From Adlercreutzia murintestinalis (lineage in GTDB: Bacteria; Actinomycetota; Coriobacteriia; Coriobacteriales; Eggerthellaceae), in NCBI RefSeq assembly GCF_943192905.1, contig NZ_CALPCC010000005.1, positions 50,694 to 114,693 on the forward strand: a stretch of DNA of 64,000 nt, written 5' to 3'. How positions within the stretch are numbered: position 1 is the first letter of the stretch; every line of letters begins with the position of its first letter. Below the pieces are notes generated by a model that was not told the DNA's origin, ran no database searches, and saw only the letters and a list, made by a program, of their open reading frames with translations. The position numbers and the translations under genes are program-made. Shown piece after piece: positions 17,363 to 26,800 of the stretch.

Positions 17363-19489
17363 ATGAAGGTGCTCGGATATCTGAGCGCGCATAAGGCAGC
17401 GCTTCTGGCATGTGTGCTCCTGCTCGTTGGCGCTGTATTCTGCGATCTCGCTATCCCCAATCTCACTTCGAACATAGTGGATGTGGGCATTCAGCAATCA
17501 GGTGTCGAGCATGTGGCGACCGATGAGCTGACGTCGGCAACCTACGAGACCATTCGCGATGATCTGAGCGGAGACGATCGAGCGATCTTCGAGGAATCGT
17601 ATGCGCCGTCGAGCGCAGACCGCTTCGCGCTCAACGAATACGGTCGCGCGCATCTCGATCAGCTCGATACCATCGTGGCAGCACCGTTAGCGCGCGCATA
17701 CGGTCTGTCAAGCGGTGCTGACGATCCACTCGCCACGCAAGGTGCCCTTGCTGCGGCGGTGCGGGAATATGCAGCGCTCGGTTATGACCTGACTGCCATG
17801 CAGATGCGCTACCTCTTGATGACCGGTGCGATCATGCTGGGTCTGACGGCTGTGAGCATGGTGCTCAACGTTGCCGTGGGCTTTGTGGCGGCGCGCACGG
17901 GCGCGGGCATCGGACGCGACTTGCGCCGTCAACTGTTCTCGAAGGTCGTGCGCTTCTCCGAAGCCGAGATCGGGCGCTTTTCAGCAGCGTCGCTCATCAC
18001 GCGCGGCACGAACGATATCCAATTGATACAGATGGTCTCCATCATGCTGCTGCGCATGGTGCTCTATGCGCCGCTCGTTGCGCTCGGCGGCATCGTTATG
18101 GTGCTGACGACGAACGCGGCGCTGGGCTGGATCGTGGTGGTGGCCATCGTGGTCGTTGCGGTGGTCATCGGCATCCTGTTCCGCTTCACGCTGCCGAAGT
18201 TCAAGATCATGCAGGAGCTGATCGACAAGGTGAACCTGATCGCGCGCGAGATGCTCTCCGGCATTGCGGTGGTGCGCGCGTTCGATCGCCAGACTCTCGA
18301 GCAAGAGCGCTTCAACGATGCATCGGTCAAGCTAATGCGCACCCAGCTATTCACCAATCGCGCTATGAGCTTCATGATGCCGACCATGATGCTCGTCATG
18401 AACGTCACCAGCGTTGCCATCGTGTGGTTCGGCGGTCTGCTGGTGGGAGAGGGAACGCTGCAAACCGGCGACCTCATCGCTTTCATCACGTATTCCATGG
18501 TCATCATCATGGGCTTTTTGATGATCGGCATGGTTTCCATCATGTTGCCGCGGGCCGATGTTGCCGCGGGTCGCATCAACGAGGTGCTCGCGTGCGAGCC
18601 GTCCATCACCGATTCTGACGAGCGGAAAGAGGCTTCGGTGGGACCTGTGGAAGGGGGGCATGCGACATCTGCGGAAGGCGAACGCGCGTGGCAGGTACCC
18701 GCAGAGGGTGCGCCTCGGAGGCTAGGCGATGCGCGCATTGAATTTCGCAACGTGTCGTTTCGCTATGACGAGGCGAGCGAGTGCGCGCTGTCGAACGTGT
18801 CGTTTACGGCTGAGCCGGGCACCACGCTTGCGTTGGTGGGCGCCACCGGTGCGGGCAAGTCAACGGTGATGAAGCTCATCGAGCGCTTCTACGACGTCTC
18901 AGAGGGCGCTGTGCTCGTTGATGGCGTCGATGTGCGCGAGATGCGACAAGCTGATCTGCGCGCTACGTTCGGCTATGTGCCACAGAAGGCGTTCTTATTC
19001 TCGGGTACGATCGATTCTAACGTGGCTTATGCCGATGAGGGGATGCCCGAGGCGCGCGTCCGATGGGCGCTCGAGGTGGCGCAAGCATCTGCGTTGGTGA
19101 CTGCGCGCGCAGAAGGGGTGGAGGCGCCCATCGCGCAGGGAGGCACCAATGTGTCAGGTGGGCAGCGTCAGCGGCTTGCCATCGCGCGTGCGCTCGCGAG
19201 GGGCGCGCGGGTCCTGCTCTTCGACGATTCCTTTTCGGCGCTCGATTACAAGACCGACGCGCGGATACGGGCGGCCCTGCGCGACCAGCTGGAAGGCACT
19301 ACGTGCATCATGGTGGCGCAGCGCATCGCAACGGTCATGGGGGCAGAGCGCATCGTGGTGCTTGATGAGGGCCGGGTGGTCGGTCAGGGTACCCATGAGC
19401 ATCTGATGCGCTCGTGTCCGGAATATCGCGACATTGCGCTTTCGCAGCTCTCTGAGGCAGAGCTTGCTCGAGGTGGGGATGCCGCATGA
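17363..19489 (+). CDS. heterodimeric ABC exporter subunit with degenerate ATP site
   Basis: The 708-residue half-transporter has six membrane helices. A long extracytoplasmic loop between the first two (about residues 40-145) is larger than in most exporters. The ATPase shows Walker A GATGAGKST, Q-loop VPQKAFLF and an intact signature VSGGQRQRLA. The catalytic glutamate after Walker B is aspartate (LLFDDSFSALD) and the switch histidine is glutamine (VAQRIATV). This is the noncanonical subunit pattern of heterodimers such as TM287/288. Its stop overlaps the start of the partner gene (ATGA). Substrates of this family range from drugs to lipids and peptides; none can be assigned here. Confidence 0.88.
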   Translation: MKVLGYLSAHKAALLACVLLLVGAVFCDLAIPNLTSNIVDVGIQQSGVEHVATDELTSATYETIRDDLSGDDRAIFEESYAPSSADRFALNEYGRAHLDQLDTIVAAPLARAYGLSSGADDPLATQGALAAAVREYAALGYDLTAMQMRYLLMTGAIMLGLTAVSMVLNVAVGFVAARTGAGIGRDLRRQLFSKVVRFSEAEIGRFSAASLITRGTNDIQLIQMVSIMLLRMVLYAPLVALGGIVMVLTTNAALGWIVVVAIVVVAVVIGILFRFTLPKFKIMQELIDKVNLIAREMLSGIAVVRAFDRQTLEQERFNDASVKLMRTQLFTNRAMSFMMPTMMLVMNVTSVAIVWFGGLLVGEGTLQTGDLIAFITYSMVIIMGFLMIGMVSIMLPRADVAAGRINEVLACEPSITDSDERKEASVGPVEGGHATSAEGERAWQVPAEGAPRRLGDARIEFRNVSFRYDEASECALSNVSFTAEPGTTLALVGATGAGKSTVMKLIERFYDVSEGAVLVDGVDVREMRQADLRATFGYVPQKAFLFSGTIDSNVAYADEGMPEARVRWALEVAQASALVTARAEGVEAPIAQGGTNVSGGQRQRLAIARALARGARVLLFDDSFSALDYKTDARIRAALRDQLEGTTCIMVAQRIATVMGAERIVVLDEGRVVGQGTHEHLMRSCPEYRDIALSQLSEAELARGGDAA

Positions 19490-21543
19490 GCGCAGGGAAC
19501 GCGGTGCGCATGGATGCGCCGGGCATTGTCGAGTCCGAAGCGCCTCAGATCGCTGATGCGGCTTTCGATCGTCTGACGAGCCAAGAGCGCGCTCGCCACC
19601 GACACGCTCGCGCGCAGGCGGTGAAGGACGCCGAGGGTGCTGCATGGGAAGGAAAGCGCCGCCAGGCTCGCGGCAGAAGAGGGCCCGGACCGGGACACGG
19701 ACATGGCCCGGGCGGGGGCCCTGGCATGCCCGCCGGCGAGAAGCCGGCTGATTTTCGCGGTACCATGCGCGCTCTGCTCGCGTTCATGGGCCAGTTCAAG
19801 GTGCATCTTGCGGTGATCCTCATCTTCGCGATCGGGTCCACGCTCTTCAACATTGCCGGGCCTAAGGTGCTCTCAGAGGCAACCACTGCGCTGTTCGAGG
19901 GGGTCGTGGGCACCATCGCGGGTACGTCGACGATCGACTACGCGCTGATCGGGCGCATCCTCATAACGACGCTGGTGCTCTACGTGTTCTCGGCGGTGTG
20001 CTCGTGGGTGCAGAGCTGGACGATGACGTACGTGTCCCAACAGATATGCTATCGGCTGCGCGGTGCTCTTGCGCGCAAGATCGACCGCATGCCGTTTGGG
20101 TATTTCGAGAAGAGCGCCACCGGCGACACGCTCTCCCGTATCACCAACGACGTGGATACGCTGGGTCAAAGCCTCAACCAAGGCGTCACCCAGATGATCA
20201 CCTCGGCGGTCACCATCGTGGGGGTCATCGCCATGATGCTCTCCATCAATTGGCTGATGACGCTGATAACGCTGGTCATGGTACCGGTGTCGCTGGTGCT
20301 CGTTATGGTGGTGGTGCGCCTGTCGCAGAAGCACTTCTTCGCGCAGCAACGGCTGCTCGGGCAGGTGAACGCGCAAGCGGAAGAGACGTTTTCGGGGCAT
20401 GCGGTGGTCAAGGCCTTCGGGCAGGAGGATGAGACCGTTCGCTTGTACAATCAGGCGAACGATGCGCTCTATGAAGCGGGTTGGAAATCGCAGTTCCTCT
20501 CGGGTCTCATGCAGCCGGTGATGAGCTTCGTGGGAAATCTAGGCTATGTGGCGGTGGCGGTGGTAGGGGCGCTGCTGGCGGTGCGGGGCGCCATAACGGT
20601 AGGCGACATTCAGGCGTTCATCCAGTACGTGAAGAATTTCACGCAGCCCATCACGCAGCTGGCTCAGGTGGGCAACGTGCTGCAACAGATGGCTGCGGCA
20701 GCCGAGCGCATCTTCGCTTTTCTCGATCAGCCCGAGCTCTCCGACGACACGCGCGCCCATGGCGGTCTCGTCTCGGCGGCGCAGATGCGCTGTGACGTCA
20801 CCTTCGATCATGTGCGTTTCGGATACGCTCCCGACAAGCCGGTCATCAACGACTTCTCTGCTCGGGTGCGCGAAGGTCAAACCGTTGCCATCGTGGGGCC
20901 CACCGGCGCGGGCAAGACCACCATGGTGAAGTTGCTCATGCGATTCTACGAGGTGGATGCGGGTGCCATTCGTCTGGGCGACACCGATATCCGTGACATC
21001 GCTCGTAGCGATCTGCGCGGTTTGTTCGCTATGGTGCTGCAGGATACCTGGCTGTTCAAGGGCCCGATTCGCGAGAACATCCGCTATGGCAAGCTTGACG
21101 CTACCGATGATGAGGTTGAGCGCGCGGCGCAAGGTGCGTGCGCTCATCATTTCATCATGACGCTGCCAGGTGGCTACGATTTCGAGATCAACGAGGAAGC
21201 CAGCAATATCAGCCAGGGGCAGCGGCAGCTGATCACCATCGCCCGTGCGCTTCTTGCCGACCGACGCATGCTCATCCTCGATGAGGCGACCAGTTCGGTG
21301 GATACACGCACTGAAGCGCGCATCCAGCAAGCGATGGATAATCTCATGGAGGGTCGCACTTCCTTCGTCATCGCGCATCGGCTCTCCACCATCAGGAATG
21401 CTGATCTGATCTTGGTGATGCAGCAGGGTGACATTGTGGAACAGGGTACCCACGATCAGCTGCTCGCAGAGGGCGGCTTTTATGCGGAGTTGTATAATGC
21501 TCAGTTCGCAGGCTACGACGAGGCGGAGGACGAGGGTGTTTAG
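19486..21543 (+). CDS. heterodimeric ABC exporter subunit with canonical ATPase
   Basis: Partner of the preceding subunit. The 685-residue protein begins with a hydrophilic extension of about 90 residues, Ala/Arg-rich then Gly/Pro/His-rich (GPGPGHGHGPGGG), before six membrane helices. Its ATPase is canonical: Walker A GPTGAGKTT, signature NISQGQRQLITIARAL, Walker B MLILDEATSSVD and switch His in IAHRLSTI. In such heterodimers this subunit supplies the catalytic glutamate to the active site. The ATG overlaps the upstream stop, and the HAD phosphatase gene starts inside its last codons. The cytosolic Gly/His-rich segment is unusual and may be a flexible or metal-binding tether. Confidence 0.88.
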   Translation: MSAGNAVRMDAPGIVESEAPQIADAAFDRLTSQERARHRHARAQAVKDAEGAAWEGKRRQARGRRGPGPGHGHGPGGGPGMPAGEKPADFRGTMRALLAFMGQFKVHLAVILIFAIGSTLFNIAGPKVLSEATTALFEGVVGTIAGTSTIDYALIGRILITTLVLYVFSAVCSWVQSWTMTYVSQQICYRLRGALARKIDRMPFGYFEKSATGDTLSRITNDVDTLGQSLNQGVTQMITSAVTIVGVIAMMLSINWLMTLITLVMVPVSLVLVMVVVRLSQKHFFAQQRLLGQVNAQAEETFSGHAVVKAFGQEDETVRLYNQANDALYEAGWKSQFLSGLMQPVMSFVGNLGYVAVAVVGALLAVRGAITVGDIQAFIQYVKNFTQPITQLAQVGNVLQQMAAAAERIFAFLDQPELSDDTRAHGGLVSAAQMRCDVTFDHVRFGYAPDKPVINDFSARVREGQTVAIVGPTGAGKTTMVKLLMRFYEVDAGAIRLGDTDIRDIARSDLRGLFAMVLQDTWLFKGPIRENIRYGKLDATDDEVERAAQGACAHHFIMTLPGGYDFEINEEASNISQGQRQLITIARALLADRRMLILDEATSSVDTRTEARIQQAMDNLMEGRTSFVIAHRLSTIRNADLILVMQQGDIVEQGTHDQLLAEGGFYAELYNAQFAGYDEAEDEGV

Positions 21544-22381
21544 AGAACGCCGTCAGATGAGCGATATGTATCGGATGCAACCGACGGAGTGCGTGTCGGT
21601 ATGCGACCGATCTACGTTGCTTCCTGCCGGGGTGGTGCGCGTGGCCGATGAGGCGCTCGCCGCTGAGCGGCTCGTGCCTGCCCGCTTCGCGCATCTTCAT
21701 GGAGACGCATCAGAGAAGGTCACCATTGCCGCTTTCGACTTCGATGGAACCTGCATCAGCGGCTCATCGCCTAAGAAGCTGGTGGATGCGCTCGGTCGGA
21801 GCGGCCGCTTGTCGCTTTGGAAGCTCTTTCGCATTGGATGCTGGGGGCTTGCGTACAAGCTGAATCTGCCTAAGGATGCCGAAGGGGTGCGCACGCGTGT
21901 GTTCAGCGCGTTCAAGGGCGATCCGGCCGTGCAGGTGAATGCGTTTCTGTGCCGTTTCTTCCATCAGCGCATCGCACCGCTGTACCGCACGGACGCTGAT
22001 GCTGCCATGATGGCGCACCTTGAGGCAGGGCATGCGGTCGTGCTCGTTTCTGCATCGTTTGAGCCTATGATCGCAGCAGCCATGGTGGACCATCCCATCG
22101 AGTTTGCCTTGGCAAGCCGCATGAAGATCGACGCGGCAGGCGATTATACCGATCAGGTCGATGGGTTGCCGACCGAAGGCCCGGAGAAGATTGCGGTTCT
22201 GGAAGAGTTCGCGGATAGCTACTTCGGCGCTGGTCGATGGGAGCTTGGCTGGGCGTACGGCGATCACTACAGTGACGTTCCCATGCTGCAGGCCGCAGCG
22301 CATCCGTGCGCGGTGACGCCCGACAATAAGCTGCGCCGCTACGCCGCAGACCATGGTTGGGACATTCTCGAGTGGACCTGA
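21536..22381 (+). CDS. HAD-superfamily phosphatase, subfamily IB (SerB-like)
   Basis: This is a cytosolic haloacid-dehalogenase-type phosphatase. The nucleophile motif is AFDFDGTC, motif II is VLVSASFEPM, and motif III is WAYGDHYSDVPML; the cap region is short and helical, as in subfamily IB (PSPase-like and lipid-phosphate members). About 65 N-terminal residues before the first motif look poorly ordered. GTG 21536 is chosen because GGAGG lies six bases before it and it couples with the exporter stop; ATG 21557 is a shorter alternative with a weaker site. Substrate is unknown; co-transcription with the exporter suggests, but does not show, a shared lipid or envelope role. Confidence 0.8.
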   Translation: MFRERRQMSDMYRMQPTECVSVCDRSTLLPAGVVRVADEALAAERLVPARFAHLHGDASEKVTIAAFDFDGTCISGSSPKKLVDALGRSGRLSLWKLFRIGCWGLAYKLNLPKDAEGVRTRVFSAFKGDPAVQVNAFLCRFFHQRIAPLYRTDADAAMMAHLEAGHAVVLVSASFEPMIAAAMVDHPIEFALASRMKIDAAGDYTDQVDGLPTEGPEKIAVLEEFADSYFGAGRWELGWAYGDHYSDVPMLQAAAHPCAVTPDNKLRRYAADHGWDILEWT

Positions 22382-22424
22382 GCGCCGCTAACCTGAAAAA
22401 AACCTGAAAGATAGCGGGTTTTCC

Positions 22425-22449
22425 TGCCGTTCGCACCTCCCGAACGGCA
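22425..22449 (+). terminator. hairpin after HAD gene, possible weak terminator
   Basis: TGCCGTTCG (22425-22433) and CGAACGGCA (22441-22449) form a perfect 9-bp stem with a 7-base loop. Only a short T-containing stretch follows, so termination may be weak or Rho-assisted. Confidence 0.45.
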
Positions 22450-22522
22450 TTTCGCCGCTTCCAGCGTATTATCGCGGGCTGAACTATTCTGGTTTGGACC
22501 GCATGGCGAAGAAGAGGGGATC

Positions 22523-22867
22523 ATGGATCTGCAAAAACAGGCACGCATTGTCGATTCTATTCATGACACGCTGAACGATTTCGTCGGGCAACGCATCAAG
22601 GTGCGCGCGAATATGGGCCGCAGCAAGATCGTTGAGACCGAAGGAACGCTCACGCAGGTGCATCCACGTTTGTTCATCATGGAGGTGGAGCGCAAACGCG
22701 GGCGCACGGCACGTCAATCCTACCAGTATGCTGATGTGCTGACGGGCATGGTCGAGCTCTCCCAGGATGGCGAGCCGCTGTTCGGTGCGTTCATCGACGA
22801 TGCGCAGCCAGAGCCTCAGTCGGAAAACCTCGAGCTGTTCGAGGAGGAAGAGCGCGTGCTCGCATAA
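22523..22867 (+). CDS. veg: Veg family protein
   Basis: The 114-residue protein matches the Veg family (DUF1021), small beta-rich proteins known from Bacillus subtilis, where Veg promotes biofilm matrix expression by an indirect route. Family landmarks here are HDTLNDFVGQRIKVRANMGR, EGTLTQVHPRLFIMEV and QSYQYADVLTGMVEL. A tail of about 25 acidic residues (EPQSENLELFEEEERV) extends beyond the usual 85-90 residues. The start ATG follows GAGGGGATC. It stands alone between the HAD gene and a terminator region. Its mechanism is unknown, so the annotation is by family only. Confidence 0.88.
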   Translation: MDLQKQARIVDSIHDTLNDFVGQRIKVRANMGRSKIVETEGTLTQVHPRLFIMEVERKRGRTARQSYQYADVLTGMVELSQDGEPLFGAFIDDAQPEPQSENLELFEEEERVLA

Positions 22868-23006
22868 GGAGCGTCGCGCCCGCTTCTAACGGCGCATCAG
22901 TGGCGCATGGTGCCCGTATCGGCAGCGCGCTTGCGCTCGCTGCGTCGTGCGCGTCGGCGGGCGCGCAAGAACATCGCAATGACCTCATCTGAGAGTCCGC
23001 ATGCAT

Positions 23007-23037
23007 GAGCAGTCCCTTTTGCGGGGCTGCTCTTTTT
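23007..23037 (+). terminator. intrinsic terminator downstream of veg
   Basis: GAGCAGTCCC (23007-23016) pairs with GGGGCTGCTC (23023-23032) over 10 bp including one G-T pair, with a TTTTGC loop and five T residues after the stem. Confidence 0.85.
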
Positions 23038-23123
23038 GGTCGCTCTCAAGTTTTGACCGCTCTCGGATCCGGGCATTTCTCAGCTTGGGAATCGCTCGTT
23101 TTCACGCTCTTTTGCGAGGCATC

Positions 23124-23152
23124 TTTACAGAGCGTGATCCGCGCGTTAAAAT
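23124..23152 (+). promoter_or_regulatory. strong promoter for the TetR regulator/activase unit
   Basis: TTTACA (23124-23129) and TAAAAT (23147-23152) are separated by exactly 17 bases, five of six matches in each box. It lies 51 bases upstream of the regulator start. Confidence 0.75.
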
Positions 23153-23202
23153 CACTATTGAACAGAGTGTTGATTTGTGCACGCAACGTTGAAAAGGTGC
23201 GG

Positions 23203-23841
23203 ATGACAACAGCCATGGCGGCATCGGTGCAGATGCCTTGTGCGGAGGTTGACCGGCGCATCGCCCGCTCGAAGCGCGCCTTGCGCATGGCGCTGATCGA
23301 ATTGGCGACCGAGCGCGGGATGGATGGTTTCACGGTCAACGACCTGTGCGAGCGCGCCGATCTGAATCGCGGTACGTTCTACAATCATTTCAAGGGAAAA
23401 GACGATCTTACTCTGACATTGCAGCAAGAGTTCATGGATGAGATAGGCCGCTTTCGCGATCGTATGCAAGAGCTCACCTTGGTGGACCTTGCGAAGATCA
23501 AGGTGACGCGTCGGCCCCTTCCGGTATTGGTCGAACTGTTCGATTACCTGCGTGAACAGAGTGATCTGCTCGGCGCCATGCTTGGCCCGACCGGGGATGC
23601 GAAGTTCTGCCAACAGCTGCGTGACGGGTTGTGTGCCGATCTGATCCGGGGGCTTCTGCACGAGCGCTATCGGCGCGATCCCACGCCGTTCGTGGAGTAC
23701 TACATCGCATTCTATTCCGCCGCCTATCTCAGCGTTATCACGCGATGGTTGCAGACGGGCATGCGCGAAAGCTCGGAGGACATGGCGCGCATCGCTATGC
23801 GATTGTTGCTCATCAAGCCCGGTGAATCCCTGACGGTATGA
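23203..23841 (+). CDS. TetR/AcrR-family transcriptional regulator
   Basis: The 212-residue protein has a TetR helix-turn-helix at about residues 25-75: RALIELATERG-type helix, GFTVNDLCERADLNRGTFYNHFKGKDDL, where the LNRGTFYNHF recognition helix is classic. A helical ligand-binding domain follows, with FVEYYIAFYSAAYLSVITRWLQTGM characteristic of the TetR_C_8-like group. ATG 23203 follows AAAAGGTG; longer in-frame starts would cross the promoter. It ends 17 bases before the large activase gene and probably regulates it and itself in response to an acyl-type small molecule, which is inference from position. Confidence 0.9.
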   Translation: MTTAMAASVQMPCAEVDRRIARSKRALRMALIELATERGMDGFTVNDLCERADLNRGTFYNHFKGKDDLTLTLQQEFMDEIGRFRDRMQELTLVDLAKIKVTRRPLPVLVELFDYLREQSDLLGAMLGPTGDAKFCQQLRDGLCADLIRGLLHERYRRDPTPFVEYYIAFYSAAYLSVITRWLQTGMRESSEDMARIAMRLLLIKPGESLTV

Positions 23842-23858
23842 ACTAACCAGGAGAGAGT

Positions 23859-26800
23859 ATGGCAGAACAGAACAAGCATATTGGCATCGATGTCGGCTCG
23901 ACGACGGTGAAGCTGGCGGTTCTTGACGACGAGAACACCGTGCTTTGGTCGGTGTATCAACGCCACCATGCTGACGTGCGCGCCACCATCATGGACGTGC
24001 TGCGTCAAGCAGCCGCACAGTTTCCCGACGAAGCGATGACGATCGCCATCACGGGCTCGGGCGGCCTTTTGTTGTCTCAGTGGCTGGACATCACCTTCGT
24101 GCAGGAGGTCATCGCCAGCAAAACAGCCGTGGAAGCCTTCATCCCGCGCACGGATGTCGCTATCGAGCTGGGCGGCGAGGACGCCAAGATCATCTATTTC
24201 GATAACGGCATCGAGCAGCGCATGAATGGGACCTGCGCAGGTGGCACGGGCGCGTTCATCGATCAGATGGCAGCGTTGCTCGATACCGATGCGGGCGGCT
24301 TGAATGAACTGGCCAAGACGCATGAGACCATCTATCCTATCGCGAGCCGCTGCGGCGTGTTCGCCAAGACCGATGTGCAGCCGCTTCTGAACGAAGGGGC
24401 GCGCAAGGAGGATATCGCGGCCTCCATCTTCCAATCGGTGGTCACGCAAACGATATCGGGTTTGGCTTGCGGACGCCCCATTCGGGGGAACGTGGCGTTT
24501 TTGGGCGGACCACTTCAATACCTGCCTGAGCTGCGCCATCGTTTCTATGAGACGCTTGAGCTTGCCGATGACGCTATCATCGTGCCTGAGAACGCGCATC
24601 TGTTCGTTGCGTCGGGCTGCGCTATCGCAGGTGCGGTGGAAGGCGCGAAGGCAGAGCCGCTCCGTGCGGTGCTCGCGCGTTTAGAAGGGCTCGGTGACGT
24701 GCAGGGCAGTGAAGTGGTGCGCTTGGCACCGCTGTTCGAGAGCGATGCGACCTATGCTGCGTTCAAGGAGCGCCATAATGCCGAGCGCGTGCGCCGTGGC
24801 AACCTTGAGGCGTATCGCGGTGCCGCCTATCTGGGTATCGACGCAGGCTCCACCACGTTCAAGGCGGCTTTGGTCGGGCGCGATGGCGAGCTGCTCTGGT
24901 CAACGTATGCATCCAATAAGGGTGATGTGCTGGGGTGTGCGAAGGCGGCCATCGCAGAGCTCTATCGTGTGCTTCCCACCGATGAGGCGGGCCGCCCGCT
25001 CGTGAGCATCGGGCATGCGACGGTCACCGGCTATGGCGAAGGGCTGCTGCTCGAGGCGCTGCGCGTTGATTCGGGGGAGATCGAGACGGTGGCGCATCTG
25101 CGGGGCGCACAAGAGATGCTGCCCGGCGTTGAGTTCATCTTGGACATCGGTGGCCAGGACATGAAGTGCCTGCGCGTGAAAGACGGCGTGATCGACCATA
25201 TCATGCTGAACGAGGCGTGCTCGTCTGGCTGCGGTAGCTTCATCGAGAGCTTTGCAAGCGGGCTCAATCTGGAAGTGGCCGACTTCGCTCAAACCGCCAT
25301 TCAGGCAAGCGCGCCGGTTGATCTGGGGAGTCGTTGCACCGTATTCATGAACAGTCGCGTGAAGCAAGCTCAAAAGGAAGGTGCTACGGTCGGCGATATC
25401 GCAGCGGGTTTAGCGCTTTCGGTCATCAAGAACGCGCTGTTCAAAGTTATCAAGATACGCGATCCTCACGATGTGGGCACCAAGGTGATCGTTCAAGGCG
25501 GCACGTTCTTGAACGATGCGGTGCTGCGCGCCTTCGAGCAGCTGGCGGGCGTGCACGCGGTGCGTCCCGACATAGCCGGTAACATGGGCGCCTACGGTGC
25601 GGCCTTGCTGGCACGCGATCGCGCAGCTTCGGCATCTGCGGGAGAACGCCAGAGCGATCAAGAGCAGACGCGCTCCACGTTGCTGTCGCTCGAAGAGATC
25701 GAGGCGCTCGCACCGACGCATCGCACGGTGCGGTGCAAGGGGTGCTCCAATAGCTGCTTGCTCACGGTGAACGACTTCGGCGTGGATGAAGCCACGGGCA
25801 AGCATCGGCGCTTCATCACTGGCAACCGTTGCGAGAAGGGCGAGAGCCTTGGCACCGGCACGCAATCGTCTGACGTCCCTAACCTCTTCGCCTGGAAGAG
25901 CGATCGGCTCTTCAAGCACTACGAATCGCTCTCGGAAGAGGATGCGTCCCGGGGAGTGGTGGGCATGCCGCGCGCGCTCAACATGTACGAGAACTACCCG
26001 TTTTGGTTCACCTTCTTCACGAAGCTGGGTTACCGCGTGGTGCTCTCTGACCCGTCCACGAAGAAGACCTACGAGGCAGGCATCGAATCCATGCCGTCTG
26101 AGAGCGTGTGCTATCCAGCCAAGCTCAGTCATGGCCATATCATGAATCTGCTCGACAAGCATCCGGATTTCATTTGGATGCCGTGCAGCAAGTGGGAGCG
26201 CCAAGAGGACGACACGGCGGGCAACCACTTCAACTGCCCCATCGTGGCGAGCTATCCGGAGGCGCTGCGGCTCAACATCGACGAGCTGCGTGACAGCGAT
26301 GTGGCCTTCGTGGCCCCTTGGCTTCCCTATGACAACAAGGAGAAGCTGAAAGAGCGCCTGTGGGTGGAACTCTCCGACACCTTCCGTGCGCAGGTGGGGG
26401 CGAAGGGTCCTGCGCTCACGCGCGCGCAAGTGGAAGCGGCCGTCGATGCGGCGTGGGAAGAGGACGAGGCGTTCAAGCGCGATGTGCGCCGTGCGGGCAC
26501 CGAGACGCTCGCATGGATGGAGCGCACCGGCACGCATGGCATCGTGCTGGCAGGACGCCCCTATCACCAGGACCCCGAGATCAACCATGCTATCCCCGAG
26601 CTGTTGCAAAGTTTCGGGTTGGCGGTGCTGACGGAGGATTCCGTAGCGCACCTCGGCCAGCTTGAGCGCCCCATTCGCGTGGTGGATCAGTGGATGTATC
26701 ACACGCGTCTCTATGCTGCGGCTAAAGTGGTCACGCAACGCCGCGACCTGGACATGATCCAGCTGAACAGCTTCGGATGCGGACTGGACGCTCTGACCAC

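Larger units (their letters stand above)
22868..23202. other. 335-base gene-free stretch between veg and the TetR gene
   Basis: This holds an intrinsic terminator (23007-23037), a direct repeat of CGCTCTC (23041-23047 and 23058-23064) and the TetR promoter (23124-23152). A TGTTG/CAACG inverted pair and a CAACGTTG palindrome near 23170-23192, between promoter and start, are possible autoregulatory operator parts. No convincing coding sequence was found. Confidence 0.6.

Noticed and set aside
22897..22974. A 25-residue very basic reverse-strand micro-ORF (begins MFLRARRRARR) downstream of veg
   Set aside because: It has a weak ribosome site but no promoter upstream, and it is too short to judge; basic runs are common in GC-rich non-coding DNA.
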